Below, piece after piece: positions 12,864 through 12,885 of a DNA stretch of 12,885 nt (positions within the stretch are counted from its first letter, which is position 1; each line of letters opens with the position of its first letter). Below the pieces are notes generated by a model that was not told where the DNA came from, searched no databases, and was given only the letters and a program-made list of their open reading frames with translations. Location of the stretch: positions 1 through 12,885 of the forward strand of contig DASXXM010000302.1 of assembly GCA_036503065.1 (NCBI GenBank), given 5' to 3'. The translations under genes were made by a program, and so were the position numbers. Origin of the DNA: DATEPR01 sp036503065 (lineage in GTDB: Bacteria > Actinomycetota > Actinomycetes > Mycobacteriales > Pseudonocardiaceae).

Positions 12864-12885
12864 GCTTCACCGATGGAAGATCCTT

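Overview
This is a high-GC window (about 70% by eye, with strongly G/C-ending codons) from an actinomycete. The gene families point to the Pseudonocardiales (Saccharothrix, Lentzea, Kutzneria, Amycolatopsis and relatives): a KstR2-type steroid regulator, an XRE/DUF397 pair, a GbsR-type regulator and a secreted multidomain glucodextranase. The order assignment is inference. No tRNA, rRNA, CRISPR array, transposase or phage gene is visible. The window looks like ordinary chromosome, with several short operons and one unusual palindrome array.

Left part (1-1552): the 3' end of a GNAT acetyltransferase gene converges on a KstR2-like TetR repressor gene (439-1053, minus). Between them, and reaching the repressor's stop codon, lie six near-identical 13-bp palindromes (consensus AGAGCRSTGCTCT) in 124 bp. 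The 499-bp divergent region after the repressor carries GAACAGC direct and inverted repeats just before the next gene.

Central plus-strand run (1553-7421): a KshB/Hmp-like flavin reductase that stops where its [2Fe-2S] domain should begin; two small unknown membrane proteins; an aldo-keto reductase of the L-glyceraldehyde-3-phosphate reductase (YghZ/AKR14) type; and a large secreted GH15 glucodextranase/glucoamylase. The first four genes overlap stop-to-start (GTGA, 8 bp, ATGA). The glycosidase follows after 26 bp, so all five could be one transcript. Another membrane protein (7518-8153) follows separately and overlaps tail-to-tail with an EamA transporter gene.

Nucleoside block (8143-10915): an EamA/DMT transporter (minus) is divergent from a translationally coupled nucleoside hydrolase and ribokinase pair. 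Together the pair would split nucleosides to base and ribose and then phosphorylate the ribose. The hydrolase has Gly where the family's catalytic His usually sits, and the ribokinase is short.

Right part (10916-12885, minus-strand genes): a probable bidirectional hairpin, a GbsR/MarR-type repressor with a symmetric TTCAC-N6-GTGAA site upstream, and an XRE (HTH plus DUF5753) / DUF397 pair coupled by TGATG and closed by a strong 9-bp-stem hairpin.

The most noteworthy signals are the palindrome array at 315-438 and the KstR2-like repressor beside a KshB-like reductase that has lost its ferredoxin domain. I did not find a convincing wholly new multi-gene system.
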